This document shows, one piece after another, positions 1 to 13,460 of a stretch of DNA of 64,000 nt. The first letter of the stretch is position 1. The number at the start of each line of letters is the position of its first letter. Origin of the DNA: Plazaster borealis (Eukaryota; Echinodermata; Asteroidea; Forcipulatida; Labidiasteridae); contig CM037474.1 of the NCBI GenBank assembly GCA_021014325.1, forward strand, positions 707,001 to 771,000, written 5' to 3'. Below the pieces are notes generated by a model. The model was not told the DNA's origin. It searched no databases and saw only the letters and a program-made list of their open reading frames with translations. Made by a program: the position numbers and the translations under genes.

Positions 1-3000
1 CACTGTAAGGCCAAGCCTACCGCACAAGCTTGCGTATAACTCCTGCGACTTCAAGATGGATTCAGTGGCTGATTCCTCCATGCTGGATTGAGTGAAAGGA
101 AACAAGATTTGGTTTACATCAACCCTTTCTACATCAATCATTAGAAATCCAAGTTTCTGGAGAAAATATGGTTCAGGACAGCTGGGTGTGAATGTACTCT
201 GAAAATTTAGTAGCAGTTTCTTCTTGACATAAAATCCCCTGAACTTTGTGGGTGTTACAGAGATGGACTTACAGACTTTCTACCTCAATATGAAGGAAAA
301 GTTGGGTTTTATTTGTCGGGATGTCACAGGGCAAACTGTTTACAAGAAGAATTAAGATGGTCACACCATTCCAAAGGTCAATTGGAACTATCAGATGTTT
401 CTATGTTTAGTCACTGGTAGCCCACCCCCAAACAATGTAAACCTACAAATGTAAAAAAAAGAAGGACTCTATGCTTCCAATTAATTAGTTTTTGTGCGTG
501 ACCTTGGTAGATTTATAGACGAAACACGGAAATGAAGTGTTGGTAAGACAGTTGATCAACTCATGCAATTAAAAATGGGGAAAACCTTCAGATATAAAAT
601 GAGTGATTCATGAGAATGCAGTAAGACCGCCACGATGTGAGAAAAAACAATTTAACACCATAGTAATTTTTGTGTTTAAGGAAACTGAAGATCACTTTTA
701 ATTTTAATGCATTCTGAAAATTACAAAAGATAAATTTAAGCATAACACAACCTGGTATGGAAAGTTTTATGACAGTTATTCATCAGCGGCAATATTTATC
801 ATGGTGTTTTAGAGGTTTATTTTAAACATCCCCAAAGTAGAAATCTGAACCAGGGATGGTCTCCCATCCAAGGGCTGACCATTCAAAAAGGTGCTTGAAC
901 ATGCCCCCAAACTAGCCACCCAAACATTGGTCTCCTATCCAATGGCTGACCATAGTCCATATTGCCTAAACCAACATGCCCCCAAACTAGCCACCCAAAC
1001 ATTGGTCTCCCATCCAAGGGCTGACCATTCAAAAAGGTGCTTGAACATGCCCCCAAACTAGCCACCCAAACATTGGTCTGCTATCCAATGGCTGACCATA
1101 GTCCATATTGCCTAAACCAACATGCCCCCAAACTAGCCACCCAAACATTGGTCGCCCATCCAAGGGCGGACCATTCAAAAAGGTGCTTGAACATGCCCCC
1201 AAACTAGCCACCAAAACATTGGTCTCCTATCCCAGTGCCGACCACAGTCAGAGGTGCTTGAGCATCCCCCTGGCTAGCCACCCAAAACAAAATCCAAACT
1301 TTTACAACAGTGACATTAGCACTTCCTTGAGAGATTGTCTCAGATATTAAAGATGATTTTTGACTCAAAACAACACCATAGTGAGATTCCAGCAAAGCAG
1401 ACTTGCACTTGGGAATGCAAGTATGCCAAAACTTTTACCATCAACTTGGCAAACAATTTGCTATAAGGTAACATACAAATAGCTTTTACTTCATAGCAAC
1501 TGGTTATTTTCTAGTTTTATGACTAGAAACCTAAAAGAAACCAAAAATGAACACCCCTAATTGTAACATAGAATTCACCTCAAAGTGTACATGTTCACAT
1601 GCAAGAGCTAAAACTACCATGACATTGTAATGTTTATGAAGTTGGTGACATGACATCCCCGCAGCATGGAACCTGAAAACCTCTTCCCTCGTGGTTAAGT
1701 GCTAATTGATTGGTACCTCAGGTTTACCTGTCTGTATGAGCAATAGCAGACCGTAGATGCATATTCCAAAAGGGCTCACTGTAAAAATGCATCATTAATC
1801 TCAATACCAAATCCAGTGTAGTATGACTCATAACTCGGACTTTAGTCCAAATTGAGTCACATTTTTTAGGACTCAGACTCAAGTCCAAATTGAGTAACAT
1901 TTTTTAGGACTTGGACTCGGGACTTGAGTCACGAACGTCAATGTCACAGACTTGACCATTTGGATTCACAACTACAGAGTCCCAGTTCCAAGTCACTTGT
2001 AACTCGGACTCAATGTCTGTGACTCAGGACTCGACAGCAAAACCTTCATGCCATAATTAAACTGTTAAATTTTTACAATAGTGAAAATAGTGACTAGTGA
2101 AATTACCCTTTTGCATGATGACTAATTGTTCAAAGAGTTGTGAGTTTCAGGGTTTCAACCAGCCTTTTGCTAGTCTACATTAGGGAGACTTAATAAAAAG
2201 CAAAACAAGTAAAACTTGTTTTGAGAAATTAAACAACTTGTGACTTTAACTCAGACTCAACCTTCATGCCTCAGACTTGGACTCCACCAAAATGACTCGA
2301 GCTGAGGACTGGGACTAAAAAAATTGAGAGCTCGAACAAAAGACTGGACTAAAAATGATCCTTTTCAGTGGTGAAGTAAAATAACCACTTTCAGAAAAAA
2401 TTTTAACATTGCAAAAATGAAGATATTCACTACAAAATAGAAAAAACAAATCATTTAAATTCAAATTTTTGTTCAGTTTTTCAAAGATCATTTTAATATC
2501 TGCAAAGACAAAAAGACAAAGTTTCCTCTTCGGTTGGAAAACAGTACAAAAGATTGTAATCCTAATAATGTACTGTAGAAATAATGATGAAATCTAGTGC
2601 CCACTCATCCAGCAAACTAAAAATAAGATAAAACAGCTGCCTATAATATAATTTGATGACAAACCATAGAATCATGTCCTACTCCTAACTTTGATCATCT
2701 AACAAAATAAGCTACTAGAATATGAAAAGCAACTTTGCATAATTTGATTAGTTGATGTTGATTACCATGCATCAAGGAGGAGTGTTAGAGCTGCAAGGAC
2801 ACCACACCAAGATGAATTCACTATCTCCTCCCATAGCTGACGAAGACCTTCAAAGGGAAAAGGAATCACTCAGTCAATAAAAAGATCAAGGCGCGAAACA
2901 ACAGAGCAGAAAAAAACCTGACGGGCTCTAAAGATCTAGTGAGGTTTGTGGAGACACCATGTACATTAAAGTATCTCTGTGAGTTTTCAATCAGTATCCT

Positions 3001-6000
3001 CTGATCGTCTCTAAAGAGTTTAGTCTTCAACAGGTTTTTTTTTACTTGAGGCAGACTGGTAAATTTCCAGGAGCTTGTTCCAATGGTGTGGGCCACTAAA
3101 TCTAAAGGCACCCTGACCAATTTTGTATGGATGGGTGTAGTCTAGCGTTGTATAATCATGTAGCATTTTAGCCATGAGACAAAGAAAGTGTTTTGACCGA
3201 GCGATCTAGTTCACCAGACTCAAGTTCTGGTGTTGAACGTAGCAAAGTGTTGGTTCAAGTCCTGGTCATGGCATGTGTGTCAAGGCCGTAGGTCTGGTGT
3301 TGTGTAACATCCATAAAAGAACCCAGAACACTCATCATGAAAGAGAGGGGGCTTGCCCCGGTGTTTCTGGTATGGTTTGCCAGCAAGTTAATTGCGCCAC
3401 CGAGCTTCCCTAGTGGGTGCTTTGATAGTTCACATAGTCATTCTTTCTTAACAAATCCCTGACCTGCTTGTTTCACCTTATTCCAGCGCCTTGAATACCT
3501 TATTAGTAGATGCATGCACTATATAAGACTCAGGCATTATTATTATCATTAAACTTTCATCATATTCTACAGTGAGGAAAGAATTCTTTTTTATACCTTC
3601 ATCAACCTGCAACAAGAAACTATTGGCATCTTCCTCCTCTTCATCAGTAGTTTCCTTTTCCTTGGTTTCTGAGTTGACAACATGGAGAGCCCTGTTTCTG
3701 GCTTGATTCCGCAATCGACGTTCCTCTCCTTCCATCTCTTGCGTCACGATGGTTGTCACACCTTTAACCACATCCAAGAGACTCGCAAAGGCTACTGAGA
3801 TGCCATAACCCTCTGGTATCAATGGCGCATCAGCTTTATCTAACATCTCAAGACTAAGGGAAATAAAATGAGGGAAACCGAGTGAAAACGCTTTCCTTTC
3901 AGAGCTATACTTGGAAACAAAATCTATTGTTTATATTTTATATGAAGTTTAAAGGTTACTTTAAAGGTTAGATTGTTAGATTGTAGGGGTGGTTTCATTC
4001 ATTGCACTTATGTCCTTCAGATAAAAACTTTACCATTAATGTGTAATGCATGTAAAAGAACCCAGTACACTTATCGTTAAGAGAAGGGGGTCTGCCCTCA
4101 GTGTTTCTGGCATAGTTGGATGCAGATTGCACTGCATCACATTGCAAACCCTTATAAGGTGCTATACAAATGGGTCTCATAGTTCAAAAATACCTCTGCG
4201 TATCTGTCAACAAATTAACAACTTTGCAATGCTTGTCCAGAGTGATTAAGCGCTGTAATAATTGCAGATTACTTTTTATTCAAGTCTGTATGCATCATGT
4301 ATGCCCTTTCTTTATCACTACCCCATACTTGATGTTGTTATAAAATGTGACCCGCTCTGTAAAAATGAATTCTATTTGTTGTAAAATATTGTGAGTCAGA
4401 GTGGGAATCTTACTGAAAATTAGATCCTTTGAATTAAAATAAGAAAGGTTTCTCATTCTGTAGTTAGTTTCAAAAACACAAAAAATCTAACTCAATAAAA
4501 TATCATAATAGACTGTGTAAGACTCACACACAATCAAACATTTGTTGAAAACCTCGGGTTCCAACATACACTCTATAATGTCTGAAGAAAACAGAATTGC
4601 ACTTTTAAACAGGTACCAGTGTTTGAATATGCACGAGACTCGCAGTCTATAAAGAACTTACAAAACTGGTTTGGAGTATGAAACGGGTAGAAGTGGTATC
4701 CAGACTCCTTTGTATGAGAATGCTGTATGTGGTGTTACAATGCTACCGCCTAAATTATTGCCAGCTTGCATGGAGGATGTACTGCCCATCTCTTTGCCCT
4801 GTTTATCAGCTTCAAAATCAAACAAACATTTACCATTACATTTTAATGTACAGGGATAACACATCAGTAGTTTTTGAAAGAGTAAATTCATTCCAGTCAT
4901 TGAGTTTGCAATAAACCAATCATACAACCTACCTATAAAAAATTGCATGTAATAGTTCATCACATTTTAGTGAAAACAGCAAATGTTAAAGAATGTTTTG
5001 TCAAGAATTTTATGCAAGTTCATTGACTTAAGTGTAGTATTTCAGTGAAAAATATTTATCTGGAGGGTTAGCAGCAGATACCCATGTAATCAGTGCTGAC
5101 TCCTCAGGTCTCCGGGTCTAGAAACTTCAGGTCTTGGTCTCGGGTCTAGAACCTTCAGGTCTTCATCTCGGGTCTAGAACCTTTAGGTCTTTGCCTCGGG
5201 TCTTAAATCTTCAGGTCTCCGTTTTGTCTCATAACTTCAGGTCTGGACTACAGAACTGCATGTAATTGCCCAGTCTACACTTTTGGAAGTTCAGTCCCCA
5301 CGACTAGATTTGTACATACATACACTTACATGAAAGAGAAGATTGTCTCTCCACCACAGGATTAACAAACAGGGATTGGATGAATGAGCCAAGAGCATTG
5401 ACAATATTAGCAAAGATCTTGGTTGAGTGTGGCTTCATGTCGTAACTCTGGCAAAAACACCTGCAAAAACGCAAGATAACAAATGCAATACACAAGTTTA
5501 CTATAATCCTCCTACTCTCATAAACATTTCCAGTGAGTTGACCAACCATTTTAAAACAATTCAACTGCACAAGTTGTGTATGGCAATCAACTTCAAACAG
5601 AACTATCAGTGTACTGTGTCTACCATATCATATTGCAGGCTGGCATAGTGCATCTATCATTCAAAACAATACTGGATGATATTGAATAGTCAGACAGTAA
5701 GGTTTGTAATGGAAAGACAAACGAATGATCACACGATAAAGAACAAAACTTACGAGTTTGAAAGGAGTAGAATATGACATGGGGGGACAACAAAGCTTGT
5801 AGCGCCAGTAAAGCTTGCTGAGGCACCATATAAATATTGACAAGAATTGCAGCAATGCTAAATAGAGTTGTTCTTGTAAGAATTTAACATATGGAACAGT
5901 ATGCTGACCATTTTACCAATACTCAATTAACAGAGAAAAAAAAAGTCCAGCTCTGACGCCCCCCCCCCCCACTCTCCAACCTTCAATAGATAAAAGATCT

Positions 6001-9000
6001 TCTGCACTGATCAATCAGTTTTGTTGGAGCTATCGACCCCCCCCCCACCGCTTTACAGTTTAGAAAACAAACACTACCAAATATTTCAAATGCTTCCATA
6101 CTGACCATTCAGTCGGTACAGTACTGATCAGTTAGTACTGATGGAGAAATATTAGTGAAAACAAAAACCCCAAATAATTTTAAAGCAAAAGTGTCTTTCT
6201 ACTGACTAAGTACTGAAGGAGGGGGTTGAGGTGACGACTTACCTAAGTAGTTTAGGTTGAGAACATAGCTTGTACATGACCTCTAGTGCTAGGATGCGCT
6301 GCCACATACACTTGTCACTCTCCATAAACTTGACGAGAAGAGACAGAAATATCTCACACTCTGTCACCTGTACACAGTAATAAAAACATGTCATCCCAAC
6401 CGTCTACGTGTCTGAAACTGGAAATAAACTTGCCTGATTTTACAAAGCTGTCTACTTTGTTTGTTACTGTTTACAAGTTTGTTCATCTCCAGCAGAACAA
6501 ATTTGTTGAAGCAAAAGTTTTCTTCACAGGTTTACAGTTGTAATAATGCATTGTAAGACCCACTTTGCCCTCACATTATAGGCCCTAAGGTGCTCTTTAA
6601 AACTCTTCTTCTCATCTATTTGATGAGCAAATAAATTCAGTTTTAGGTTTTTGCAGGAAGTACCTGGTTTGGGCATGGAGCCTCTCATAAATGTTAACTT
6701 GTGCATGCAGGGCACCTTTAGTATAATTAGATTATTTACAACCTTGTTCCCAGGGGTGATTGATCTTGTGCTGCATCATTTTGTTTGAGCATGCCTTGGT
6801 TGCTCATAACCCCTGGAATCGGTTACGGAAATTTAAATGTTCACGCTCAAGTATGGTAACCCAAAAAAGAGGCATCAAGTTATAGAGCAACTGGTCCCCC
6901 TCTCATTCTTGTTTGATCTTGTAACATGTCTAAATGTATGCAGTTTAAGGTGACCGTGAAAAAAAACATGATTTATTTGAAGTGGATCGCGTCAACATAC
7001 TTGCATTTTGCCATGCGTGTACTAAGCACCCCTACAAGCACAGCATGCGCATAAAGCAGTCACTTTTGGAAGCCAAATAACCTTTTTGGGGGTTAGTGCC
7101 GTGAGGTATCGATACGCCGCTGCCCATGGTAGCGAGGCTGATTACTTACCAATAATGTGTAGTACTTATTAATGAGCACCGACACCACCCTAAGCAGTCG
7201 CATACTGATAGGAAACGAGGGTTTCTCAGGACTAGTAGGAGGTGAGGGAGCCACTATACCCTGACGATGTTTAATACTGGGTGAGAAGAGTTTGATCACA
7301 AGAGGGCACACACGCTCTTTCAAGAGGAAACTAAACTCCTTATGCTGCAAAGAATAAGATTGAAGTCAAATTAATCCACCTACTTACTTTATGTCAATAC
7401 ATATTTAATAATAATATTATTAATAATAATAATGATGAGCATTTATAATACGCTGGTATCCATCTCAAGATGCTCATGGCGCAGCAACACATCGATAGAG
7501 GGGAATATTTCTGTAGTCTTAATTAGGTGAGTCTTGAGGGAAGTTTTGAACAAAGCCAGTGATGGAGAAAGTTTAAAATGATCCAGTAATAATAGTGGCT
7601 TCTTGTATAGCGCTCCCTGGGGAGTATACAGCCTTTGCTGCCAAGTATGTCTTCCTGGTCATCAGGCAGACTTAAGCAATTCCTCACACTTTCAATCTCA
7701 AACATAAGCAGCTGTTGAGCAATGGGTTATGCAAACATACCATCTCAACCCTTGTGGGTACCTTTTAATATAATGATAATATGTAGTTCTTATGTAATGC
7801 TTTATCACACCCAACATGCTCCTCAAAGTGCTTGTTAAGGTATGCAGAGCTTTATTTGTAACAGCTGATATTGTTGATTTTTACTCAGTTTTTTGAGTAA
7901 AATATTTTAGAAAAATATTAATTACAAATATGGTCCGAGTGCAATGGTCTGATTGAGTTACTCACCCTCAGGAATATTTGTGGAAAGCTGTTGAGGACTG
8001 ACTCCAGGAGCTCCAGACCAAATGTCCTCGTCATCTCTGTCATACCGGACAGCCAGTATGGATGGTCACCATTCAGGAGATAGCAGAGGTCCTATCCACA
8101 GAGAAGATAATCACTATCCACATCTCAAACATGTTCAAACAACTCACAAGATCAGCCCTGGATATTTATCTTTAAGAGGGCACGGCCAGTTTTAATTTTT
8201 ATTGCAAAATCTTAAGGTCTATGGGAAAATGTTGAAGGGGCACCATTGCCAAGACCAGGACCACAGAAGCCATGGCCTCCATGGCCTCCGTTTAATTCCA
8301 GGCCTTTAAGATGGTGTGGTCTGAAAGATACTGTAACTCTTTTTATTGTGGCAGCACTGGGGCGTAATCTCCATCAAGATTTCTCTTTGGATTAGTGATT
8401 TTCAGCCAGCTTTGGAAATGTTTAGAGTGATAAACATTGAGATTACACAGGGGTATAGATTGCATACGACTTCATAGGAGTATCATGCCAGTAGTAGAAT
8501 TTAATTTGAGGTCAATTTTGTTTATCTGTAAATATTTTAGAATGAACAATTCCACCTAATCCCACCTATTATAGGAAACTTTCCAAAATTACATTATTAT
8601 TTAGACCAAGAGCTTTTCAACCTGTCTGGAAGACTTTGGCCTGGATGCAAGCCTCCTTCAAGTAGTGTTAATACATGGTATGGTCTGTCCTTTGATTAAT
8701 GACATAGTCAATGGTTTTTTAATTTGGAAGTTTTGTCTTGTCTACTTATTTTCACATGACACAGATGACAAACACTGGAACATGAAACCACCTGATCAGG
8801 ATTAAATTGAAAAAAATGGTTTACATTTTCTCCAGTCATACCTGAAAGAGTAAGTAAGCATCCGTTGCACATGGCCGGAGTGATCTAGGTGCTGCTTTAC
8901 TGCTTGTAGTGCTGGATTTCAACTTCTCCAAATCAACGTCAGATTCGGCTCCATCTGAGATGAGACAGAAACTACATTAACCCTCCTACTATTGGTTACA

Positions 9001-12000
9001 TTCTCCAAGGAGTTGACCATTTCAAACCATTCAACAGCACAGGTTGTGTTCGTTGGCACAACCGTGCACAGAACCAACTGGGTACATGTACTGTGTAGAT
9101 GCAGACACTAAATTACATATTGCAGGCTGGCATAGTTTATCCATTAATCAAAACCACAGTGGATGATATTGAATGGCCGGACAGTAGTAGGTTAAATGTT
9201 AGCAACTGCCCAGCAACTAGACACTCATGGATGTGCACATTTGTCTCCGCACCAGTCTCTGAGCCACAGCTCGGTCTGAGTTAACAACCTACTTCTTACA
9301 AATAACCTCAGAAAAACAAGTTTGTTGTTGTAAGAAAAAAGACAAGAAACTTGCCAAGCACACAAGACTTTGTACAGTATTCTTCAGCACTAAAGAGGAA
9401 GAAGGGAAAAAGGATGTAATCAGCTGAGAAAAACCTGATAAGATTCAGAAATCAGAAGTCTTCACCTGCATTTGCATCATCCTCAGCCAACACCCTCTCC
9501 ATGACGATTGAGATAACTTGCTGTACGATGGCTGATGCTGTGTTACTTGTCGTGTTGTCTTTTGAAAAGTGTAGTCGGAAACATACCACGATCGCCTGTA
9601 AAAATAACAAGTCAGGTTTTATTGAATTAATCCCTTTGCAAATTATTTTAATTGTTGATCTTTCCCATGAGGAGTGTTTGAGGATACAGCTTCTGGTTAC
9701 TCATCAGGAAACATATTCTTACTTGATAAAAATCAAGATACACGTAAAGACCACCATGTTTGGTGTTTTACTTTAGCCACAATTTCCTTTTGACAATAAT
9801 ATTCCACAACACTCATTTATAATACTCAATACACTAGTGCCACAGACTGGTGCCATACCTTCAAGGCTAGCATTGGGTACATGGGTTTCTTCTGTTTGTA
9901 CAGCTGACACTGGTACCACAGACTGCCACAAAGTACCATACCTTCCAGGCTGGCATAGGGTGCATGGGTTTCTTCTGTTAGTACAGCTGACACTGGTACC
10001 ACAGACTGCCACAAAGTACCATGCCTTCTAGGCTAGCATTGGGTGCATGGGTTTCTTCTGTTTGTACAGCTGGTATTATCAGGAAACCCCATGGCTTGTG
10101 TACTGTGGACTTAGACTCCACAGTCTCATTTGGAATTTTGTGGAAAGGGCAAGTTGGGCAGGAGAGTATACCGATGGAGTGGATGTTGCTTGTCAGTAAC
10201 AGTATGAGGAAATTACAACTGTGCAACATAAGCTAGCAAACTCACCCTAGCGAGTGCAGGTCCCCTGACTATGGTGTTGGAGGTGAGGATGACTACAGCT
10301 GTCTGTAGGACTTTCAGATCCTCAATGCCTCCCTCCATTAGGTTCCACAGCATGTTAATCACATTACTGGCAGCTCCCTGTTAGGGTTGGATTAATGCAT
10401 ACATTTTATACCAGTTATAGATCTTGGTTGGCACAAAATGTCCCCCAAATTTAACATGTAAATCCTGCCATAACAAAAATTTTATTAACTTCACACTTAT
10501 TGACTGCTCGAGTACTATGTTTGAAACTACGCCTTCCGAGGTGACACCCCCCCCCCATCGTTCTATTTCACCGTAGCAACGCCGAGGGAAAATAGACCGC
10601 TCCGAGGACCAATGAGGGAGTCATAACTTTACCCATAGCAGGAGTAAAAGCAGTCAATATTTATTTTATAATACCCCCATACGACACCCTAACACAGACG
10701 TCTAGGTACCTAAAAGTTGTTGTTGCTACGGGTGTATTACATTGGTTGCTATGGGTATAGTACACTGGTTGGGTATAGTACACTGCTTGCTATGGGTATA
10801 GTACATTGGTTGCAATGGGTATCGTGTGTCGCTTTCTAGTACAAAATTATGATGTGGTTTTATGAGTTAACCCCAGGATTGTATTGTTGTTTAGTTTAGT
10901 GTCTGTCTTTAATTTGGGCTTCACCTGTTTGTAATTTGAGCATTACACTGTAATTCATTTGAAACATTCTGGACTAGACAAATAGATGGATATATTTACA
11001 ACAGATAGTGCTTCATGAGTGATCAGCCTCTGAACCGAACCAAGACATAGCTGGACTATCTTCAGGTTCTTGGTGTCACATCCCAGTAGAAATGGTTGGA
11101 GGATCTCACCGCTGCACGCTACAAGTGCTGAAAAACAATAAATGACATTTCTGATAAGAAGTTGTTGTCCTGCTGTATATCTACTACCTCAGAGTAGATA
11201 GGACAAAATTAAGGGACTTATACTTTCAATTAGTGGATCGAGGAAACTTGTTGTAATATCTTCACTGCCAGGAAGTGAGATGTTATTGAGCTGTTATTGG
11301 TCTCCACGTTTCCACAAGCCCGCCCACTCCACTGCCCACATTATCAAAGCCATGTTAGGCATACAAACATCATTCATGTAAGACATAATTAGTTTGCAGT
11401 TGACAACCATGGGAAATTAATCTCTGCTTTATGCAAAGCTTATTTTAATCATACCTGTACTTATGGAACAATCCAGGTCCAGAAATTGAAAAAACATACA
11501 ACACAAACGAAGAGCAGTGTGAAGTTAACACCCCACATGATTTATAGATCAGGCTTACCAGGCAATATGTTTTTATTACGTGCAGCGATGGTTCGAATCT
11601 TGAGTATTCCTGCCTCTGCAGCCTGTTGGATTCACAACAGAAATAAAATTAAGTTTCTCTTGAGTGCCTTGATATGTACAATAGGCCCTTGGATAGGCCA
11701 ACATCACTGAGGTTAAACATTAAAAACATTCATGAGTGCAATGCGCCCACGCACAATTCTCAACCAATCATAGGTCTTCCTTTGACCTCGGTGAGGGCGC
11801 TGTTTGAGCTTGTGACGTCAAATGCAAGGGGTCAATAAACTGATCGATTAACTTCGGTGTGGAGCTCACACACTAAAACGATATTTCAAAACACACATTA
11901 TATGTACCTCCTTCACAGGTGGAAACTTTCTTTTACTTTCATTGGAGAGACCACGTAGATCAGTTTGAAGGTTCTCAACAAGACGTTTAGTCACAACTGT

Positions 12001-12021
12001 CTCCCCAGCTCGGCCTGCCAT
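1..12021 (-). CDS. MON2: MON2 homologue, 5' part (14 coding exons, runs off left edge)
   Basis: Golgi/endosome scaffold related to the BIG/GBF Arf-GEFs but lacking a Sec7 domain; the family works with DOPEY and a P4-ATPase flippase in endosome-to-Golgi traffic. Coding exons, read on the minus strand: 12021-11908, 11622-11559, 11127-11000, 10377-10246, 9595-9466, 8954-8842, 8091-7966, 7344-7150, 6367-6243, 5460-5330, 4809-4662, 3853-3597, 2847-2766, 82-1 (continues outside). All have AG/GT borders and matching phases, giving 609 uninterrupted codons of a family of about 1,700. The start ATG (12019-12021) opens [10 protein letters not shown] and then aligns with vertebrate MON2. Recognisable blocks are the N-terminal DCB region (residues 1-180), [20 protein letters not shown] (residues 271-290, exon 8), [14 protein letters not shown] (exon 9), [11 protein letters not shown] and [14 protein letters not shown] (exon 10), [10 protein letters not shown] and IPEGYG (exon 12), and SLCGRLGL (exon 14). 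Exon 12 holds a Glu/Asp-rich linker. The 3' half of the gene lies left of position 1. Confidence 0.95.
859..1285. repeat. 146-bp tandem repeat in MON2 intron 13
   Basis: About 2.8 copies of a 146-bp unit; the marker CCCATCCAAGGGC recurs at 863, 1009 and 1155. Each unit is itself two related halves, both ending in a shared stretch beginning ATGCCCCCAAACTAGCC. Short ORFs here on both strands simply reflect the repeat and are not genes. Confidence 0.9.
1830..2045. repeat. Degenerate simple repeat rich in GACTCGGACT
   Basis: Low-complexity tract in MON2 intron 13 with an approximate 46-bp period, built from variants of ACTCGGACTT and AGTCCAAATTGAGT. A weaker echo of the same words lies at about 2240-2340. 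Confidence 0.7.
3190..3435 (+). mobile_element. tRNA-Leu-derived SINE
   Basis: Positions 3194-3280 resemble a tRNA-Leu(CAA): an A-box-like GACCGAGCGATCTAGTTC, the anticodon arm CCAGACTCAAGTTCTGG identical in form to animal tRNA-Leu(CAA), and a B box GGTTCAAGTCC. The tail (ATAAAAGAACCCAGAACACT, then GTGTTTCTGG) is shared with the other copies in this window. It sits in MON2 intron 12. Confidence 0.8.
3995..4190 (+). mobile_element. SINE fragment, tail only
   Basis: Matches the tail of the tRNA-Leu-derived SINE (TAAAAGAACCCAGTACACTT, GTGTTTCTGGCATAG, ending AAGGTGCTATACAAATGG) but lacks the tRNA-like head and part of the middle. It lies in MON2 intron 11. Confidence 0.7.
4507..4652. mobile_element. 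Short inverted-repeat element beside a splice donor
   Basis: The left end AATAGACTGTGTAAGACTC and the right end GAGACTCGCAGTCTATA are imperfect inverted copies of the terminus of the 713-bp element at 35911-36623. The right end stops about 4 bp from the GTAAGT donor of MON2 exon 11 (4656-4661), so nearly the whole start of that intron is transposon-derived. Confidence 0.55.
5113..5240. repeat. 28-bp tandem repeat in MON2 intron 10
   Basis: Units start with CGGGTCT at 5113, 5141, 5169 and 5197, an exact 28-bp period. Each continues with a TAGAACCTTCAGGTCTT-like segment. Confidence 0.85.
7585..7760 (-). mobile_element. Degenerate SINE remnant in MON2 intron 7
   Basis: CTCCCTGGGGAGTATACAGCC and the following bases recur in the minus-strand SINE at 54470-54725. 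No intact tRNA-like head is visible. A nearby TAATGCTTTATCACACCCAA (about 7796) resembles the 3' tail of the 42250-42612 copy. Confidence 0.4.
9840..10075. repeat. 83-bp tandem repeat in MON2 intron 4
   Basis: The marker ATGGGTTTCTTCTGTT recurs at 9881, 9964 and 10047, an exact 83-bp period. Units contain ACAGCTGACACTGGTACCA and AAAGTACCATGCCTTC variants. ORFs on both strands here are repeat artefacts. Confidence 0.9.
10715..10825. repeat. Short tandem repeat TTGCTATGGGTATAGTACA
   Basis: About four imperfect copies of a roughly 26-bp unit, each centred on ATGGGTATAGTACA followed by TTGG. It lies in MON2 intron 3. Confidence 0.75.
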
Positions 12022-13460
12022 TGTTTAGATCTGCTGTTAAATTAATTCAATTAACAGATGTCAGGCTTAACAATTACAATTGTATCAATTTGTCACAGTT
12101 ACATGTGTTGATTTTTCTTACCTGTGCACAAAGTGATTCAGTACTAAGTTCAACTTACCGTTTAACTTTAATGGAACAGTCTAATTTGCATAATCCCAAC
12201 TGTGAACTTTGACTCCAAGTAGATATTAATCAGGCCATGGATTTAGACTGTGATCTCCAGTTTTCATTCAGTTACTTAAAACCCAGTCTTAGGTTGCACA
12301 CATACACACCTGCACTTACTTTGGTCATCTGTATACATATAGCTTTTTAAATCTTTTAGTTCAGAGGGTAAAAGGCTTATCAGGAAAATTCCTGGAGTAA
12401 CAATGGAATCCTGTAGGTTGCTAAACTAAATTTGCATAGTACTTACTGCTTTTCAGTAGTGTAATGTAGTAGCAGAATGGGTTGGGTTGTATAATGGGGC
12501 GTGGTTCAGTGGTACAGAGTGTGACTGGAAATCATTGGGGGGGTAGAGGAAATGAGTATAATTAAGTATGTGCCACAAATTTAGTGAGAGGATGTGAGGG
12601 ACTGCTGGCCAACATCAAGATCCAGTGGTGGATTTTTGCAGCAGTTGACATACTTGACATACTTTGATGTCAAAGCCATTGCTCAGTGGAAATACTTGGA
12701 TGAATCTCAGTTAGCTTTGAGTGTGGTGTGGTAAACTTGTCGAGTATACATGTATGCAGAAAACAGAGCCGACCAGCACAACTTGAAAGTTATGGTCACA
12801 TTTGAAAACCGTAAGTTTGAAATTAATTGTGAGTGAATATTTGTAAAAAAAAAACAGTTAAGTAAAAGTACTTTCTAAAGAGGAACAATGGATTCTAGTA
12901 TGTAAAGTTATTTTCTGTTTGTTTTGGACCCAGTGCTGAAAAATTAGACAATCCTATGACAAGGGTATTCCTGATTAGTGGAACTTTATGCCGACTGTTG
13001 AGTGGATCTAAAATGCTTTTAAACATGACCTAGACACAGGCCTTTGTTTCAAAGGAACATTTATAAAATGCTAAGAATAAGATGGAACTTTTGATATTCC
13101 TTTTTTATTACAATATAAAAGCTGATCAGCAACTTGAGAGAAATCGTTCACTGTGCTGCAAGATATTTCTTGAATGTTTTCACAGATCGTTAAATGAATG
13201 TCATTTCAACACGATTCAGTACCTAACTTGTCATCATCAGAAGAAGTTTACATACATCGTTTCTTCAACTTAAAAAGTTCGAACTTTCAATCATCATCGA
13301 CAACAATAATGTCTATAATAGTGGTCGCCGTTACGTTTCCGATTCTAACAATACAACTGATCAACAGTCATCTATAATTGCAAAAATATACTCTTAATTA
13401 TCGCAGTTAAAATCAAAGACATTAAACAGAAAAATAGCATTAGCCAGGGCCGAAACTGAC
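12022..13460. other. MON2 upstream region, no gene seen
   Basis: Non-coding sequence 5' of the MON2 start codon. It should contain the 5' UTR and promoter, but I could not identify a TATA box or a first non-coding exon. Short ORFs here show no family resemblance. Confidence 0.5.

Noticed and set aside
859..1350. Repetitive Trp/Gly-rich ORFs on both strands
   Set aside because: They are translations of the 146-bp tandem repeat within MON2 intron 13.
3194..3280. Functional tRNA-Leu gene
   Set aside because: Only the anticodon arm and internal promoter boxes are preserved, the arms around them do not pair, and the tail is shared with other dispersed copies.
9773..10236. Cys-rich ORFs on both strands
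   Set aside because: They follow the 83-bp tandem repeat inside MON2 intron 4.
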